A DNA stretch of 64,000 bases from CAXBCP01 sp047638395 (GCA_047638395.1 JBLIMV010000026.1:1-64000), one strand, 5' to 3'; numbered from the stretch's first letter, positions 1-9,367 are shown. The notes: generated by a model not told the origin, from the letters alone. Translations and numbers: made by a program.

Positions 1-377
1 AGGCCTGGCTGCATGCCTGCGACCGGCGCGAAAAACTGCGCAGTCTCTGGCGGAATTTCTTTGGTGATGTCGACGCCCTGATCACCCCGATGATGGCGAC
101 CGCCGCCTTCCCGCATATGCGCGAGCTGAAACGCCAGGACCAGTATCTCGATGTGGATGGTACCATGCAGCCAAACGCAGACACCTATTACTGGATCGGT
201 CTTGCCTCAGCCGCCCATTTGCCGTCAACGCTTGTCCCGGCCGGGGTGAGCAAAGACGGGCTGCCGATCGGCATGCAGATTATCGGTCCGGAAGCACATG
301 ACCGGCGCTGTATCCGCCTCGCCGAACTCCTCGAAGAAAGCTTTCGCGGATTCACCGCGCCGCCGGGATACGACTAG
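1..377 (+). CDS. Amidase (AS family), C-terminal part
   Basis: The gene runs in from the left edge. The frame is open from base 3 without a start, so only about the last 124 residues are present. The text around residues 60-95 (GLASAAHLPSTLVPAG, then GLPIGMQIIGP) is the conserved C-terminal part of the amidase signature family, whose members hydrolyse amides or form the GatA subunit. The Ser-Ser-Lys catalytic triad would lie upstream of the window, so substrate cannot be judged. The tail LAELLEESF followed by a short proline-rich end is usual for stand-alone amidases. Family assignment is firm; the specific reaction is unknown. Confidence 0.85.
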   Translation, partial: AWLHACDRREKLRSLWRNFFGDVDALITPMMATAAFPHMRELKRQDQYLDVDGTMQPNADTYYWIGLASAAHLPSTLVPAGVSKDGLPIGMQIIGPEAHDRRCIRLAELLEESFRGFTAPPGYD

Positions 378-432
378 GTCGAGAGTCTACGCTGATTGAG
401 AGTGTCTCAAAAACTTTTGCCTCAGCACTACT

Positions 433-494
433 GTCACCCCGGCCTCGTGCCGGGGCCCAGATCGCGCTGGATCCCGGCACGAGGCCGGGATGAC
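433..494. repeat. Intergenic palindromic repeat, family 1
   Basis: An inverted repeat of about 62 bp. The left arm GTCACCCCGGCCTCGTGCC is mirrored by the right arm GGCACGAGGCCGGGATGAC, around a CCCAG...CTGGATCC core. The same unit recurs near 46.70, 47.85, 48.01 and 48.17 kb. It lies between two convergent genes (the amidase ends at 377 and the minus-strand gene ends at 546), so it could fold in both transcripts and act as a bidirectional terminator. That role is inference. Confidence 0.8.
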
Positions 495-545
495 AAGATA
501 AAAACAATCGGCCCCAGCCAGAACCCGTGCAGCGTGCGCAAAAAC

Positions 546-872
546 CTATTTCTTCGTCACCGTCGCAGCGTCCATGATCTCGAAGCCTTCGAAGTTCGGG
601 TGGCCGAGATACATGTCGCCGCGGCTGCCCGCACTCTTATGCGCCTCGCGAAACGCTTCGGACTTCGTCCAGTCCTCGAATACAGTCCGGTCCGCCCAGA
701 TGGTGTGCGAAGCATACAGGGTGTGATCTTCATTCTCCGGGCCACGCAGCAGGTTGAATTCCTCAAACCCCGGCACGTCCTCGAGCTGGGATTTGCGGTT
801 CAGCCAGACGTCTTCGAAATCCTTTTCACGGCCTTTGACGACCTGGAACCGGTTCATCGCGATAAATGTCAT
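546..872 (-). CDS. Antibiotic biosynthesis monooxygenase (ABM) family protein
   Basis: A 108-residue protein starting MTFIAMNRFQVVKG, with the ABM ferredoxin-like fold pattern: Asn-Phe at the N-terminus, PGFEEFNLLRG near residue 40, and W...F..W..S..FR.AH near 65-80. It resembles IsdG/HmoB-type heme-degrading monooxygenases more than quinol monooxygenases. I chose the ATG at 872 because GGAGAG sits about 7 bases upstream; the frame stays open further upstream, but that stretch is Cys/Arg-rich and does not look coding. It is monocistronic and convergent with the amidase. Oxygenase substrate is unknown. Confidence 0.8.
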   Translation of the reverse strand: MTFIAMNRFQVVKGREKDFEDVWLNRKSQLEDVPGFEEFNLLRGPENEDHTLYASHTIWADRTVFEDWTKSEAFREAHKSAGSRGDMYLGHPNFEGFEIMDAATVTKK

Positions 873-922
873 TTTAAATCTCTCCGTTGGGCGAAATGTA
901 TTTTCGCTTTGATAGCAGACGG

Positions 923-2185
923 TCAGATCCGCCGGAATACCGAGGCAAGTTCGACATGGGACGACCACAGGAACTGGTCAACCGGCTGTACCGACCCGAG
1001 CGAATAGCCGCCATCGATCAGCACCCGCGCATCGCGGGCAAAAGTCGCCGGATTGCACGACACATACACGATACACGGCACATCGCCCGCCGCCAGAAGT
1101 GCCACTTGTGCTGCCGCCCCTGCCCGCGGCGGATCGAGCACGACGGCATCGTATCCTTCAAGTTCTTCCACCCGCAGCGGCTGGCGTGCCAGATCGCGGG
1201 TCTCGGCGGCGACTTTCAATCCCGTGCCGGCGGCGCGGATCGCGGCGGTCTGGGCTGCCAGACCTTCAAACGCTGTGACCGTCTTGCCGGCTTCGGCGAG
1301 CGGCAGGGAAAAGGCGCCACACCCCGCATAGAGGTCGGCCACAACTGCCGCGTCACCAACCGCATCGAGCACAAAGGTGCGAAGGGCGGTTTCGCCCGCC
1401 TCAGTCGGCTGCAGAAAACTGTCGGACGGCAAGCGAACGGTCGTCCCGCCAAATTTCACGCTGGGGGCCGCCAGGACGATCACCGGCTCCGGCGGTTCCG
1501 CATTGGAAGCGGCGTCACCGGTGGACCACGCCATCCGCGCGACCCTGGCATCGCCACAAAACGCCGGCGCATCCATCCGCAGGTCGAGATCCGGTTCCTT
1601 ACGGGAAAAAACGACGACGTCGGCACCTTCGGCGGTGTGGGTGATCGCAATCTCGCCGCGATCGACGCGCCCGGCGAGAAAATCCCGCAGGCGCGGGATG
1701 AGGGCGACGATTTCGGGCACGGCCACCGGGCATTCGGCGATGTCGACGATCCGCTCGCTCCGTCCTGAGCGAAAACCCAGAACCATGCCGCCGGCCAGGT
1801 TCCGAAACGCGAGACGCACACGGCGGCGGCTTGCCGGCAATACCGACACCACGGGAAATACCTCGACATCGATGCGGTGACGGGCAAGGGCGGCAGAGAC
1901 AACACCTTGCTTCCAGTCCATATAAGCGCCATGTGCCAGGTGCTGTGCCGCGCAACCGCCGCAACCATTCTCGCCCGGTCCGAAATGTCGGCACGCAGCC
2001 GCCTGACGGTCCGCCGACGGAGATATTATATCGCGCAACTCGGCCGCCCGGCCGTCGCCACGCGATTTCCCCACGCGGACGCTGACCGTCTCTCCCGGCA
2101 AGGCGAACGGTACATAGACCGGGCCATCGGCGGTGTCGGCAATCCCGTCGCCGCGCGCGCCGAGCCGGTTGATCAGAACTTCCAT
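923..2185 (-). CDS. Class I SAM-dependent RNA (uracil-5-)-methyltransferase, TrmA/RlmCD family
   Basis: A 420-residue enzyme that would methylate C5 of a uridine in rRNA or tRNA. The N-terminus (MEVLINRLGARGDGIA) is a TRAM-like RNA-binding segment. A Cys cluster, C-x7-C-x2-C with GCGGCAAQ near residue 77, fits the family's [4Fe-4S] site. The SAM site is DLYAGCGAFSLPLA. The catalytic region has LDPPRAG and then YVSCNPATFARD, whose Cys is the expected nucleophile. It lies about 10 bases after tlyA and is the last gene of the isoprenoid/RNA-modification operon. Whether it corresponds to RlmC, RlmD or TrmA cannot be decided by eye. Confidence 0.93.
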   Translation of the reverse strand: MEVLINRLGARGDGIADTADGPVYVPFALPGETVSVRVGKSRGDGRAAELRDIISPSADRQAAACRHFGPGENGCGGCAAQHLAHGAYMDWKQGVVSAALARHRIDVEVFPVVSVLPASRRRVRLAFRNLAGGMVLGFRSGRSERIVDIAECPVAVPEIVALIPRLRDFLAGRVDRGEIAITHTAEGADVVVFSRKEPDLDLRMDAPAFCGDARVARMAWSTGDAASNAEPPEPVIVLAAPSVKFGGTTVRLPSDSFLQPTEAGETALRTFVLDAVGDAAVVADLYAGCGAFSLPLAEAGKTVTAFEGLAAQTAAIRAAGTGLKVAAETRDLARQPLRVEELEGYDAVVLDPPRAGAAAQVALLAAGDVPCIVYVSCNPATFARDARVLIDGGYSLGSVQPVDQFLWSSHVELASVFRRI

Positions 2186-2195
2186 CAGACGTTAC

Positions 2196-2939
2196 TCACT
2201 CATCAAACCGGGCGACGATCAGGAATTCGATATTCCCTTCGGCGCCGGTAATCGGGCTCTGGTCTATGCCGATGACACGCCAGCCCGGCAGGCCGCCGAC
2301 CCATGCCTCGATCTTCGCGCAGACGGCGCGATGCTGTTCAGGGTCGCGGACGATGCCGCCTTTGCCGACCTCCCCCTTGCCGACCTCGAATTGCGGCTTG
2401 ATCAGCGCGGCAAGATGCGCGCCGGGTGCGGCAAATGTGAGCGGCATGGCCAGAACTTTTTCAAGACCGATAAAGCTGGCGTCGCAGACGATCATCGCGA
2501 CCGGTTCCGGAATATGATCTTCGGTAAGCTGGCGGGCATTCTGGCGTTCGAGCACCACGACCCGGTCGTCGCTGCGGAGTTTCCAGTTGAGCTGGCCGTA
2601 GCCGACATCGACCGCGTAAACTTTGGCCGCGCCCCGGGTGAGCAGCACATCGGTAAAGCCGCCGGTCGACGCGCCGACATCGAGGGCTGTCGTCCCGGCG
2701 ACATCGATATCAAATGTTGTAAGCGCGTGATCGAGCTTCATGCCGCCGCGCGAGACCCATGGGTGCTCCTTGCCGCGGACTTCGAGCGCCAGTTCTATGG
2801 AAATCGGTGTGCCGGGCTTTTCGACACGCTGTTCACCGGCAAACACCTTGCCGGCACGGATCAGCGCCTGAGCCTGGGTCCGGCTTTCGACAAGACCGCG
2901 CTCAACAAGAAGAACGTCGGGACGTTGCCGCGACGCCGT
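2196..2939 (-). CDS. tlyA: TlyA-family rRNA 2'-O-methyltransferase with apparent ACG start
   Basis: TlyA methylates rRNA cytidines at the ribose 2'-OH. The protein has an N-terminal S4 RNA-binding domain (RPDVLLVERGLVESRTQAQ), then an FtsJ-like methyltransferase core: GMKLDHAL, the SAM motif ALDVGASTGGFTDVLL, and IKPQFEVGKGEVGKGGIV. The complete S4 domain can only be read back to a stop, the dxs TGA at 2943-2945, which is in the same frame. Between that stop and the S4 domain there is no ATG, GTG or TTG. ACG at 2937-2939 would give M-A-S-R-Q-R-P-D, the right length (247 residues), and has the strong Shine-Dalgarno AGGGGAGGG 8 bases upstream. The first GTG would delete most of S4. Function is firm; the start is inference. 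Confidence 0.85.
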   Translation of the reverse strand, partial: TASRQRPDVLLVERGLVESRTQAQALIRAGKVFAGEQRVEKPGTPISIELALEVRGKEHPWVSRGGMKLDHALTTFDIDVAGTTALDVGASTGGFTDVLLTRGAAKVYAVDVGYGQLNWKLRSDDRVVVLERQNARQLTEDHIPEPVAMIVCDASFIGLEKVLAMPLTFAAPGAHLAALIKPQFEVGKGEVGKGGIVRDPEQHRAVCAKIEAWVGGLPGWRVIGIDQSPITGAEGNIEFLIVARFDE

Positions 2940-2942
2940 GGG

Positions 2943-4865
2943 TCAGGCCCTCCCCTGGGCCGTCTCGGATTTACCCTCGACACCCAGCGCCGTCATCGCC
3001 GTGGCGACGATATCGGGGCAGGTGAGCCCGGCGAGTTCGACCTGCTTGCGCGGCGAATCCTGGTCCATGAACGTATCGGGCATAACCAGCGGGCGGAATT
3101 TGAGCCCGGCGTCGAAGATCCCCTGCATCGCCAGGAACTGTGCCACCTGGGCGGCAAACCCGCCGACGGAGCCTTCCTCGACCGTCACCAGTACTTCGTG
3201 CTCGGCGGCAAGGCGGCGGACCAGATCTTCATCCAGCGGTTTTGCAAAGCGCGCATCCGCGACCGTGGTCGACAATCCGTGGGCGTTCAGCTCTTCCGCC
3301 GCATCGAGGCAGTCCTGCAGCCGCGTGCCATAGGCCAGCAGCGCAATCTTCGTGCCTTCGCGGAGGATGCGCCCCTTGCCGATCGGCAGGATCTCGCCAC
3401 GTTCGGGCATATCGACGCCAACGCCTTCGCCGCGCGGATAGCGGAACGCACAGGGCTGATCGTCGATATCGACGGCGGTGGCCACCATGTGCACCAGTTC
3501 GGCTTCGTCCGCCGGTGCCATCACGATCATGTTCGGCAGGCAGGCGAGATAAGCGATATCGAATGCACCGCAATGGGTCTGTCCATCAGCGCCGACATAC
3601 CCGGCACGGTCCATCGCAAACCGAACCGGCAGGTTCTGAAGCGCGACGTCATGCACGATCTGATCGAACGCCCGTTGCAGGAAGGTTGAATAGATCGTCG
3701 CGAACGGTTTCATGCCGTCGGCGGCAAGCCCGGCGGCAAACGTGACCGCGTGTTGCTCAGCAAGACCGACATCGAACGTGCGGTCCGGAAATTCCTTTTC
3801 GAACATATCGACACCAGTGCCGGACGGCATCGCCGCGGTGATGGTGACGATCTTGTCGTCGTCCCGCGCTTCCTTGATCAGGGCTTCGGCGTAGACCTTG
3901 GTGTAGCTCGGCGCGTTGGCCTTGCCCTTGTCGAGCGCACCGGTGACGACGTTGAACTTGCCGACGCCATGATATTTGTCGCTGGACTGTTCTGCGGGCT
4001 CGTAACCCTTACCCTTTTGCGTCACCACATGGATAAGCACGGGGCCTTCGGCCTCGTCGTCCCGCACGTTTTTGAGTACGGGAATCAGGTGTTCCATGTT
4101 GTGGCCGTCAATCGGGCCGACATAGAAGAAGCCGAGCTCCTCAAACAGCGTGCCGCCGGTCAGCATGCCGCGGGCATATTCCTCGGCCCGCTGCGCCGCC
4201 TTTTTCATCGGGCGCGGGAATTTTTCGGACATATGCCGGCCGATATCGCGCAGCGAGCGATAGGATTTCGACGAAATCAGCCGCGACAGATAGGCCGACA
4301 GCGCGCCGACGGGGGGTGCGATCGACATGTCGTTGTCGTTCAGGATAACGATCAGCTTGTTGTGCATCGCGCCGGCATTGTTCAGCGCTTCATACGCCAT
4401 ACCGCCAGTCATCGCGCCGTCGCCGATGACTGCGATGGCTTTATTTCCAGTGCCCTGCAGATCGCTGGCGACCTGAAAGCCGAGCGCGGCTGAAATCGAT
4501 GTCGAGGCATGTGCCGCGCCAAACGGGTCGTATTCGCTTTCCGTCCGCTTGGTAAAGCCGGACAGACCGTTGCCCTGGCGCAACGTGCGGATGCGGTCGC
4601 GCCTGCCGGTGAGAATCTTGTGCGGATAGACCTGATGACCGACATCCCAGACGATCTTATCGTCCGGTGTATCGAACAGGTAGTGCAGGGCAACGGTCAG
4701 TTCGACCACGCCGAGCCCGGCGCCGAGATGGCCGCCGGTCACGGAGACGGCATCGATCGTTTCCGCGCGCAGTTCATCTGCGATCTGCTGGAGATCTTCC
4801 GGTTTGAACTTTTTCAGATCTGCGGGTGTGTGGATCTGATCGAGAAGCGGCGTCTGAGGCGCCAT
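2943..4865 (-). CDS. dxs: 1-deoxy-D-xylulose-5-phosphate synthase
   Basis: Condenses pyruvate and glyceraldehyde 3-phosphate into DXP, the first step of the MEP isoprenoid pathway, using thiamine diphosphate. About 640 residues, full length. Visible marks: GGHLGAGLGVVELTVALH, the ThDP/Mg site GDGAMTGGMAYEALNNAG, the transketolase-like DVGLAEQHAVTFAAGLA with its catalytic Glu, and a C-terminal transketolase domain ending QGRA. I prefer the ATG at 4865 (MAPQTPLLDQ) because AGGGG lies at proper spacing before it; an ATG two codons upstream at 4871 overlaps that Shine-Dalgarno. It sits downstream of ispA after a 120-base gap and directly before tlyA in the same frame. Confidence 0.97.
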   Translation of the reverse strand: MAPQTPLLDQIHTPADLKKFKPEDLQQIADELRAETIDAVSVTGGHLGAGLGVVELTVALHYLFDTPDDKIVWDVGHQVYPHKILTGRRDRIRTLRQGNGLSGFTKRTESEYDPFGAAHASTSISAALGFQVASDLQGTGNKAIAVIGDGAMTGGMAYEALNNAGAMHNKLIVILNDNDMSIAPPVGALSAYLSRLISSKSYRSLRDIGRHMSEKFPRPMKKAAQRAEEYARGMLTGGTLFEELGFFYVGPIDGHNMEHLIPVLKNVRDDEAEGPVLIHVVTQKGKGYEPAEQSSDKYHGVGKFNVVTGALDKGKANAPSYTKVYAEALIKEARDDDKIVTITAAMPSGTGVDMFEKEFPDRTFDVGLAEQHAVTFAAGLAADGMKPFATIYSTFLQRAFDQIVHDVALQNLPVRFAMDRAGYVGADGQTHCGAFDIAYLACLPNMIVMAPADEAELVHMVATAVDIDDQPCAFRYPRGEGVGVDMPERGEILPIGKGRILREGTKIALLAYGTRLQDCLDAAEELNAHGLSTTVADARFAKPLDEDLVRRLAAEHEVLVTVEEGSVGGFAAQVAQFLAMQGIFDAGLKFRPLVMPDTFMDQDSPRKQVELAGLTCPDIVATAMTALGVEGKSETAQGRA

Positions 4866-4984
4866 TAGCATCCCCTGCTTTGAAAGTTATGCGTCATATT
4901 GCTGAAACAAGTCGGGCGTAAATGTGTCAACGTTGTGGCTCTGTCCAGTTCTTCGTCTTAGGTAGCCGCCTAGTTTTTAGAGGC

Positions 4985-5941
4985 CTAGTTGTTACGGGCA
5001 AGGACGAATTCCGCCACCGACCGCAACGCGTCTGCCTGTCCACCAAACGTGTCCAGCCGGGAAAGTGCGCGGTCGGTTACCCGGCGTGCCTCGTTCCTGG
5101 CACCATCGACACCGAGCGCTGAAACGAAGGTTGCCTTACCAGCCTCGGCGTCCTTGCCGACCTTTTTGCCAACATCGTCTTCATCGCCTTCAACGTCAAG
5201 CAAATCGTCAGTGATCTGGAACGCAAGCCCCAGTTCAAAGCCGAATGTTTCCAGCGTGTTAATAGCCTCTTCGCCGGCTTTACCGAGGATGGCGCCGGCG
5301 GCGGCGGAATAAGAGATCAGCGCGCCTGTTTTCATGGATTCGAGCCGTGCGATCAGCGCCGCATCGACGGCTGCATGTTCGCTTTCGAGATCGATCATCT
5401 GACCACCGACCATACCGGCACCGCCCGAGCGCGCCGCAAGCGCCATGACCAGGTCACTGCGGACCTGCGGATCCGGATGGGTGTCATTCCCGGCCAGGAC
5501 TTCGAAGGACAGCGTTAATAATGCATCGCCCGCCAGGATCGCCGTCGCTTCGTCAAAAGCAATATGACAGGACGGACGGCCACGGCGCATGTCGTCATCG
5601 TCCATCGCCGGCAGATCGTCATGGATCAGCGAATAGGTATGCACCATTTCGACCGCCGCACCGGCGCGCAGGTAGTGCTTTTCGGGCACCTCGAACATCT
5701 GGGCCGCTGTGCGGACAATATAAGGCCGGAGGAACTTGCCGGTCCCGAGCGCCGAATACCGCATCGCATCGAACAGTTTGCTTTCGGGGCCGTCGGTCTG
5801 CGGCAACAGGGATTCCAGCGTTGCGGTCATGGTCGCGGCAAAACCGGTCAGCGCTTCCTTGACCGGCACAGCGCTCGCCTTGCCAGCGTCTGCACCCGTC
5901 GATGGTGTAGCGGAAACCGTGGCAGAGGTTGCGTTAGTCAA
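4985..5941 (-). CDS. ispA: Polyprenyl (farnesyl/geranylgeranyl) diphosphate synthase
   Basis: A 318-residue trans-prenyltransferase that chains isopentenyl diphosphate onto allylic diphosphates. The first Asp-rich motif is in LIHDDLPAMDDDDMRRG and the second in QITDDLLDVEGDEDDVGK. GKFLRPYIV and a C-terminal GKATFVSALGVDGAR complete the family pattern. Product length (C15 or C20) cannot be set by eye; the bulky residues before the first motif and its neighbourhood suggest FPP. The start overlaps the xseB end by 8 bases, so translation is probably coupled. Confidence 0.95.
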   Translation of the reverse strand: MTNATSATVSATPSTGADAGKASAVPVKEALTGFAATMTATLESLLPQTDGPESKLFDAMRYSALGTGKFLRPYIVRTAAQMFEVPEKHYLRAGAAVEMVHTYSLIHDDLPAMDDDDMRRGRPSCHIAFDEATAILAGDALLTLSFEVLAGNDTHPDPQVRSDLVMALAARSGGAGMVGGQMIDLESEHAAVDAALIARLESMKTGALISYSAAAGAILGKAGEEAINTLETFGFELGLAFQITDDLLDVEGDEDDVGKKVGKDAEAGKATFVSALGVDGARNEARRVTDRALSRLDTFGGQADALRSVAEFVLARNN

Positions 5942-6185
5942 TGTTCGCCGGCTCCGTCACCGCTTCACCCCCGGCGCCAAGGGAGATTTTTTCCACCTTG
6001 GCCTGCGCTTCCTTCAGCTTCTTCTCGCAATGGGCCTTCAGCTGGGCACCGCGCTCATACGCGGTGATCGCCTCTTCAAGCTTGCCCTTGCCGCCTTCAA
6101 GCGTGCGCACGATGTCTTCAAGCTCCGCGAGCGCGTCTTCGAACGACATTTTTGCGATATCAGCTGATTTGGCGCTATCCGCCAT
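5934..6185 (-). CDS. xseB: Exodeoxyribonuclease VII small subunit
   Basis: An 83-residue protein with the XseB core MSFEDALAELEDIVRTLEGG followed by an amphipathic coiled coil (LEEAITAYERGAQLKAHCE). It partners XseA in a single-strand exonuclease. XseA is not in this window. AAGGAT lies before the ATG at 6185. Its place directly upstream of ispA and dxs is a widespread arrangement in Proteobacteria. Confidence 0.95.
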   Translation of the reverse strand: MADSAKSADIAKMSFEDALAELEDIVRTLEGGKGKLEEAITAYERGAQLKAHCEKKLKEAQAKVEKISLGAGGEAVTEPANID

Positions 6186-6308
6186 GGGTTATCCTTTTTC
6201 AATTGGATAAAGAGTAGGATTTGAAAGGGCTTAGGGCAACCCGCCGCGCGAATCAAACCCAAAAGGTCACAGAAACTTGCGAGTCCCGCCAAAAGCGGCA
6301 AAAAACCC

Positions 6309-7238
6309 CTAAACCGGGGCTAACAGGGCGCCAGCATGGGCCTGAACGCTGTTTCCGAGCGCTTCAAGGTCATATCCGCCCTCCAGTGTCGAAATTATCC
6401 GCCCAGCGGCGTATTCGGCAGCTATTTCACGCAATTTCAGCGTTGCCCACTCGAAATCGGGCTCTTCGAAACGCAAAGACGCCAATGGGTCACGCGCATG
6501 GGCATCGAATCCAGCGGAAACGAAGACAATCTCCGGCTGAAAAGCGCGCAGCGCCGGCAGGATTTTACCCTCCATCGCCGCGCGGAATTCAGCCCCGCCC
6601 GCATGCGCCTCGAGCGGCGCGTTGAAGATATTGCCGACACCGGTCTCGCTTTCCGCCCCGGTGCCAGGATAATGCGGAAACTGGTGGGTCGAGGCGAACA
6701 GTGTGTCCGGATCGTTAAAAAAGGCCGCCTGGGTGCCGTTCCCATGATGGACGTCGAAATCGACGATCGCTACTTTCTGCAACCCGTGCGCTGCACGGGC
6801 GTGCAAGGCGCCGACCGCGACATTGTTGAACAGGCAGAATCCCATGCCGCGTTCCGGCTCGGCGTGGTGGCCGGGCGGGCGCACCGCACAAAACGCGTTA
6901 TCGACCGTACCCGCCACCACGTCATCGACCGCCGAGATGATCGCGCCGGCTGCCCGCAGGGCCGCGTCCCCGGTGCCGGGCGACAGCACGGTGTCGGGAT
7001 CGAGATGCGCGTAGCCTTCATCGGGAATATTTTCGAAGATCAGATCGACATAGCCGCCGGCATGTACGCGCGACAGCTGTTCCTTCGTCGCCAGCGGCGC
7101 CTCCTTGCGTAGCAGGTTCGACCAGGACTCTCCCGCCAGCGCCGCGTTAACGGCCTCGATGCGCGCGATCCGTTCGGGATGCCCCTCCCCGGTATCGTGC
7201 TGGGCGGAGCTGGCGTGGGTATACAGGGCTGTGGTCAT
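6309..7238 (-). CDS. Histone deacetylase / acetylpolyamine amidohydrolase family protein
   Basis: A 309-residue zinc amidohydrolase. Family marks: HPERIARIEAV, RPPGHHAEPERGMGFCLFNN with the His-His charge relay, VAIVDFDVHHGNGTQAAF with Asp/His zinc ligands, and VSAGFDAHARDPLASL with the third ligand Asp. The C-terminus ISTLEGGYDLEALG is canonical. The ATG at 7238 (MTTALYTH) has GGAG 9 bases upstream. The frame extends further to 7343 but without family similarity. It heads the gene set that continues with xseB, ispA and dxs. Substrate (acetylated polyamine, lysine or another amide) is unknown. Confidence 0.92.
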   Translation of the reverse strand: MTTALYTHASSAQHDTGEGHPERIARIEAVNAALAGESWSNLLRKEAPLATKEQLSRVHAGGYVDLIFENIPDEGYAHLDPDTVLSPGTGDAALRAAGAIISAVDDVVAGTVDNAFCAVRPPGHHAEPERGMGFCLFNNVAVGALHARAAHGLQKVAIVDFDVHHGNGTQAAFFNDPDTLFASTHQFPHYPGTGAESETGVGNIFNAPLEAHAGGAEFRAAMEGKILPALRAFQPEIVFVSAGFDAHARDPLASLRFEEPDFEWATLKLREIAAEYAAGRIISTLEGGYDLEALGNSVQAHAGALLAPV

Positions 7239-7402
7239 ACTATCGGACTCCGGCATTGGGCGGGCTTTGCAAAAATGATGTGCCGATTTTGACGTGGCCC
7301 GGGGGCTGCGTCCATGGCAGGTTTCGGACACTCTGTTGCGCATAAAAAGCTGGATCGTTAAACAATCCGCAATCGACCATCCGACGGGAGGCTTCTTTCA
7401 GC

Positions 7403-9367
7403 ATGATCATCGAAACCGAATGGCGCGACTATGACGTGATCGTGGTGGGCTCCGGCGGCGCGGGTAGTCATGCCGCGCAGGCGGCAGCAGACGCGGGCGC
7501 ACGTGTCCTTATCGTTTCAAAAGATCCCATCGGGTGTTCCGATACCAAGATTTCCGAAGGCCTGGCCACAGTGCGCGAATCCGGATCGGACGATGACAGC
7601 GAAGCCGTCCTGTCGGAAAATCTGCGGATGGCCGGCGGCGACCTGCCGGTGACGGCGCTGACGGATGCTTTTGCCGAGGACAGCAAGGACGCCTATGACC
7701 GCTATCGCGTCCAGGGACTTCGCCCGGCCATCGACACCGAAAACCATACGCCGAAATCGCTTCCGCTGCCGATGGGCGGACATACAAGGCGCCGGTCGGT
7801 CGGTCACCGCAATAGCGGTATCGCGTTCAGCCACGCTAACTGGAACGGCGTCATTCAGGACAGCAGGATCGATTATCTCGAAGACTGCTGGTTCCTCGAC
7901 GTGGTGACGGTAGAAGACGGCGACAAAAAACGCGTCGTCGGCGGGCTGATCTACGACGCTGCGCGCGGCACACTTGTCGCGGTGCGCGCACCGTCCGTGG
8001 TGATCGCCGCCGGCGGCCTCTCAACACTGTATTTCCCTAAGACGGACACCATGCGCGGCAATACCGGCGATTCATACGCCGTCGCGGCACGGGCCGGTGC
8101 GGACCTCGTCGATATGGAACAGGTTCAGTTCCTGCCGTTCTGTGTCGCCTCGCCGCCCTCCTATGAAGGCCTGTTGATCGGAGAGCCGGTCACGGCAAGC
8201 TATCTCGGCGTGCTGCGCGACAAGAACGGCAAGGTCATCCTCGACGGGGTGTATCTGCGCACCCGGGCTGAATGCTCAGCGGCCATCATGCGGGCCGTCG
8301 AAGACGGTCGCGGCACACCCAATGGCGGCGCATATCTCGACATGACGGCCAACCGGAACCATCCGCGCTCGGGCCCGTATTTCATGAAGTTCCTCGCAAG
8401 CGCCCTGCCGTCGGCCTACAAGGTTGCGCGTCAGGCATTGGGCAAGGCGGCAGCAAATTGCGACGAAGCCTGGGAAGTACGACCGAGCGCGCATTACATG
8501 ATGGGCGGTATCCGCACCGATGCCGACGGTGCCTCCGTGGCCGGCGATGGCGACGGGAATGCGACCGGTGCCGTTACCGGGCTGTTCGCCTCGGGCCAGG
8601 CCATGGGTGGATTGTTCGGCGCCAACCGGCTTGGCTCCACGTCGCTTACCGAGGGTGCCGTATTCGGCGCCCGATCGGGCCGGGCCGCAGCGGACCTCGC
8701 CCGCAACACGACGGGTGAAATCACCAGCGACATCAAAGACGCGGCATTCGCCGACGGGATTGCCTCAACACGCCGCCGCTTTGGGCAAAGCGGCACGCTC
8801 GCGGCGTCCGCGCTCAAACGTGAATTGCAGCGTGAAAGCTGGATCAATATCGGGCCCGTGCGCACCGCCGAACGGATCGCACATATGGAAACGGTTCTCG
8901 GCGACCTCGAAGCGCAGCTCGACCATGTCGCTATCCCGGATTATGCGGACTGGAACCAGGCGTTTATCGAATTCGAGGAACTGCGGAACCTGATCGCCAC
9001 CGCCCGTGCCGTGGCCGTGGCATCGCGCGAACGCGACGGTAGCCTGGGCGGGCATGTCCGGCTCGACAAATCGGAGATATCCGCGTTCTCGCAGCCCTAT
9101 TCGACGGTTGTCGGCTCCGCGCCCGACGGCGCCCTGCAGGTGCGCCGCGTGGCCCGTCCGCGCACCCCGCTGAAACGGATCGTGTCTTACAAATACCAGG
9201 ACGCAAAGCGCAAGGCGCAGGTCAAATTCCTGCGCGCCCTGCCCGCGGGCATGCAGGATGCGCAGCTTGAGAAAAAATATATGGCCATCATGGGGCCGGC
9301 GGGCGCCGCGCCGGAAGTCACGCCGGGCGGTGTCGACGCTGCGATCGGCGAAGGAACAAAAGCATGA
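7403..9367 (+). CDS. SdhA/FrdA-like FAD-dependent flavoprotein subunit
   Basis: A 654-residue flavoprotein of the succinate dehydrogenase/fumarate reductase class. The N-terminus has the FAD Rossmann motif VIVVGSGGAGSHAAQAA, the middle has SAHYMMGGIRTDADG (substrate-binding His), and then LFGANRLGSTSLTEGAVFG. Two deviations stand out. The His that binds FAD covalently in SdhA (S-H-T) appears replaced in CSDTKISEGLATV, so FAD is probably non-covalent. The usual proton-shuttle Arg segment (ITEGxRGEGG type) is not visible; LLIGEPVTASYLG stands in its place. The next gene overlaps by four bases (ATGA), forming a two-gene operon. It may oxidise or reduce a dicarboxylate other than succinate; that is inference. 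Confidence 0.85.
   Translation: MIIETEWRDYDVIVVGSGGAGSHAAQAAADAGARVLIVSKDPIGCSDTKISEGLATVRESGSDDDSEAVLSENLRMAGGDLPVTALTDAFAEDSKDAYDRYRVQGLRPAIDTENHTPKSLPLPMGGHTRRRSVGHRNSGIAFSHANWNGVIQDSRIDYLEDCWFLDVVTVEDGDKKRVVGGLIYDAARGTLVAVRAPSVVIAAGGLSTLYFPKTDTMRGNTGDSYAVAARAGADLVDMEQVQFLPFCVASPPSYEGLLIGEPVTASYLGVLRDKNGKVILDGVYLRTRAECSAAIMRAVEDGRGTPNGGAYLDMTANRNHPRSGPYFMKFLASALPSAYKVARQALGKAAANCDEAWEVRPSAHYMMGGIRTDADGASVAGDGDGNATGAVTGLFASGQAMGGLFGANRLGSTSLTEGAVFGARSGRAAADLARNTTGEITSDIKDAAFADGIASTRRRFGQSGTLAASALKRELQRESWINIGPVRTAERIAHMETVLGDLEAQLDHVAIPDYADWNQAFIEFEELRNLIATARAVAVASRERDGSLGGHVRLDKSEISAFSQPYSTVVGSAPDGALQVRRVARPRTPLKRIVSYKYQDAKRKAQVKFLRALPAGMQDAQLEKKYMAIMGPAGAAPEVTPGGVDAAIGEGTKA

Noticed and set aside
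2133..3689. 518-codon plus-strand open frame
   Set aside because: Lies opposite tlyA and dxs, both firmly identified.
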